Below are positions 61,939 through 64,000 of a stretch of 64,000 bases of DNA, piece by piece. The DNA is from Hippasteria phrygiana. Taxonomy: Eukaryota > Echinodermata > Asteroidea > Valvatida > Goniasteridae. The position numbers were made by a program, and so were the translations under genes. The notes under the pieces are model-generated. The model did not search any database. It saw only the letters and a program-made list of their open reading frames with translations, and was not told the DNA's origin. Where the stretch lies: contig JAZGUH010001247.1 of NCBI GenBank assembly GCA_037893225.1, forward strand, positions 1 through 64,000. The letters are read 5' to 3'. Position 1 is the first letter of the stretch; each line of letters opens with the position of its first letter.

Positions 61939-64000
61939 AGCGCCAGATCTAAGCTATCCATACATGTCAAAATTACTGAATTTGGTTGATATTTCATGCA
62001 ATTATGAATGAGTAAAGCAAGTCATACCCCAGGGAATTTGACAGGCATGGAGCAATAAATAGAAGGTAATATGCACACAGATGTTGGCCGGAAAGAAAAT
62101 AAACATTGCGAGGTTTGAATTTTCTCCACAAGTTTTAACTCTAAGAAGCCGCCGATAATTGCAACATGTAGCGCCAGATCTAAGCTATCCATACATGTCA
62201 AAATGACTGAATTTGGTTGATATTTCATGCAATTATGAATGAGTAAAGCAAGTCATACCCCAGGGAATTTGACAGGCATGGAGCAATAAATAGAAGGTAA
62301 TATGCACACAGATGTTGGCCGGAAAGAAAATAAACATTGCGAGGTTTGAATTTTCTCCACAAGTTTTAACTCTAAGAAGCCGCCGATAATTGCAACATGT
62401 AGCGCCAGATCTAAGCTATCCATACATGTCAAAATTACTGAATTTGGTTGATATTTCATGCAATTATGAATGAGTAAAGCAAGTCCATACCCCAGGGAAT
62501 TTGACATGCATGGAGCAATAAATAGACGGTAACATGTACACAGATGTTGGCCGGAAAGAAAATAAACATTGCGAGGTTTGAATTTTCTCCACAAGTTTTA
62601 ACTCTAAGAAGCCGCCGATAATTGCAACATGTAGCGCCAGATCTAAGCTATCCATACATGTCAAAATTACTGAATTTGGTTGATATTTCATGCAATTATT
62701 AATGAGTAAAGCAAGTCCATACCCCAGGGAATTTGACATGCATGGAGCAATAAATAGACGGTAACATGTACACAGATGTTGGCCGGAAAGAAAATAAACA
62801 TTGCGAGGTTTGTATTTTCTCCACAAGTGTTAACTCTAAGAAGCCGCCGATAATTGCAACATGTAGCGCCAGATCTAAGCTATCCATACATGTCAAAATT
62901 ACTGAATTTGGTTGATATTTCATGCAATTATGAATGAGTAAAGCAAGTCCATACCCCAGGGAATTTGACATGCATGGAGCAATAAATAAAAGGTAATCTG
63001 CACACAGATGTTGGCCGGAAAGAAAATAAACATTGCGAGGTTTGAATTTTCTCCACAAGTTTTAACTCTAAGAAGCCGCCGATAATTGCAACATGTAGCG
63101 CCAGATCTAAGCTATCCATACATGTCAAAATTACTGAATTTGGTTGATATTTCATGCAATTATGAATGAGTAAAGCAAGTCCATACCCCAGGGAATTTGA
63201 CATGCATGGAGCAATAAATAGACGGTAACATGTACACAGATGTTGGCCGGAAAGAAAATTAACATTGCGAGGTTTGAATTTTCTCCACAAGTGTTAACTC
63301 TAAGAAGCCGCCGATAATTGCAACATGTAGCGCCAGATCTAAGCTATCCATACATGTCAAAATTACTGAATTTGGTTGATATTTCATGCAATTATGAATG
63401 AGTAAAGCAAGTCCATACCCCCAGGGAATTTGACATGCATGGAGCAATAAATAGACGGTAACATGTACACAGATGTTGGCCGGAAAGAAAATAAACATTG
63501 CGAGGTTTGAATTTTCTCCACAAGTGTTAACTCTAAGAAGCCGCCGATAATTGCAACATGTAGCGCCAGATCTAAGCTATCCATACATGTCAAAATTACT
63601 GAATTTGGTTGATATTTCATGCAATTATGAATGAGTAAAGCAAGTCCATACCCCCAGGGAATTTGACAGGCATGGAGCAATAAATAGACGGTAACATGTA
63701 CACAGATGTTGGCCGGAAAGAAAATAAACATTGCGAGGTTTGAATTTTCTCCACAAGTTTTAACTCTAAGAAGCCGCCGATAATTGCAACATGTAGCGCC
63801 AGATCTAAGCTATCCATACATGTCAAAATTACTGAATTTGGTTGATATTTCATGCAATTATGAATGAGTAAAGCAAGTCCATACCCCAGGGAATTTGACA
63901 TGCATGGAGCAATAAATAAAAGGTAATCTGCACACAGATGGTGGCCGGGAAGAAAATAAACATTGCGAGGTTTGAATTTTCTCCACAAGTGTTAACTCTA
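61939..64000. repeat. Incomplete, altered 10-monomer unit at the right end
   Basis: Copies are S-a-t (61939), S-a-t with G36 (62170), L-T-b-t (62401), L-T-b-g (62633), L-T-d-t (62865), L-T-b-tt-g (63097), L-T-b-g (63329), L-G-b-t (63562) and a partial L-T-c-g (63795). The order matches the reference unit for four copies, skips one b-t copy, matches for two more, then departs. Two copies (63329 and 63562) have five C instead of four after CATA and are 233 bp, and single-base differences appear at about 62700 and 62813. Confidence 0.8.

Larger units (their letters stand above)
1..64000. repeat. Satellite DNA array, 231/232-bp monomer, about 275 copies
   Basis: The whole window is one head-to-tail array in a single orientation. 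Counting from the first AGCGCC gives 13 copies up to 3107, 262 copies from 3108 to 63794, and a partial copy of 206 bp at the end. The consensus is 232 bp with 88 G+C bases (about 38%). A common allele lacks one C in GTCCAT (positions 85/86) and is 231 bp; by length arithmetic it makes up a little over a third of copies after 3108. Each copy has a BglII site at 7-12, PciI sites (ACATGT) at 24-29 and 227-232, and five CpG dinucleotides. No unique DNA, transposon insertion or inversion interrupts it. Arrays of this kind are known from centromeric and other heterochromatin of eukaryotes. I do not recognise the family, and its chromosomal position is inference. Confidence 0.98.

Noticed and set aside
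543..63988. Hundreds of minus-strand reading frames of about 66-120 codons with near-identical predicted peptides
   Set aside because: They follow from repeating the same noncoding monomer. A 232-bp unit shifts the frame by one base per copy, so each frame runs through about 1.5 monomers and stops. The one-base deletion at 85/86 changes frame and stop without any sign of selection. There is no codon bias, conserved start context or recognisable domain.
1..64000. CRISPR array
   Set aside because: The repeat is regular, but there are no unique spacers between short repeats; the entire 231/232-bp unit is conserved.
1..64000. rDNA, histone or other tandem gene cluster
   Set aside because: The monomer is too short and contains no rRNA, tRNA or coding similarity that I can recognise.
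1..64000. CENP-B box
   Set aside because: No TTCG followed at the right spacing by CGGG is present in the consensus on either strand. This does not exclude a centromeric role, because many centromeric satellites lack the box.
1..64000. Monomer built from two shorter half-repeats
   Set aside because: I compared the two halves of the 232-bp consensus by eye and saw only short chance matches such as ATTGC and ACATGT.

Overview
The window is one uninterrupted tandem satellite DNA array. About 275 complete head-to-tail copies and one partial copy of a 231/232-bp monomer fill all 64,000 bases. The consensus is about 38% GC, and each copy carries one BglII site (AGATCT) at monomer positions 7-12. 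I found no protein-coding gene, RNA gene, transposon, inversion, CRISPR array or unique sequence. An array of this size, with higher-order repeats and near-identical copies, points to a eukaryotic centromeric, pericentromeric, subtelomeric or other heterochromatic block. I do not recognise the monomer and cannot name the organism. In this annotation monomer position 1 is the first base of AGCGCC.

The monomers fall into a few haplotypes defined by linked bases. S copies are 231 bp and lack one C at 85/86; L copies are 232 bp. Core 'a' has G125, A127, T133, A134, C137, T147, A155. Core 'b' has C127, C133, T137. Core 'c' has A125, C134, G147, G155. Hybrids such as 'd' have A125 and C134 with T147 and A155. 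Further markers are: G/T at 107 (G or T class), T105 with T107 (Y class), G/A at 113 (A class), G/T at 36, A/T at 164 ('tt'), T/G at 197 ('t' or 'g'), A/G at 193 ('r'), A/T at 1 (E*) and C/A at 20 (F*).

Layout: 1-3107 holds 13 copies full of small indels, probably uncorrected sequence at a contig end. 3108-20473 is a near-perfect but irregular mixture of a, b and c copies with short duplicated runs. 20474-28584 holds three related higher-order units of 16, 9 and 10 monomers. 28585-41094 contains a 4,865-bp, 21-monomer block present twice at a 6,024-bp offset, with 5-monomer (1,159-bp) tandem duplication between. 41095-54989 alternates a 926-bp 4-monomer unit (Q) in runs of 1, 2, 3, 1 and 2 with a 5-monomer unit (P, about 1,159 bp). 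54990-59621 is a mosaic with a recent 2,316-bp-offset duplication. 59622-64000 returns to the 10-monomer unit.

Nothing here works together as genes. The information in the window is the record of unequal exchange, block amplification and gene conversion. The many minus-strand reading frames of 66-120 codons are by-products of the repeat and are not annotated as genes.
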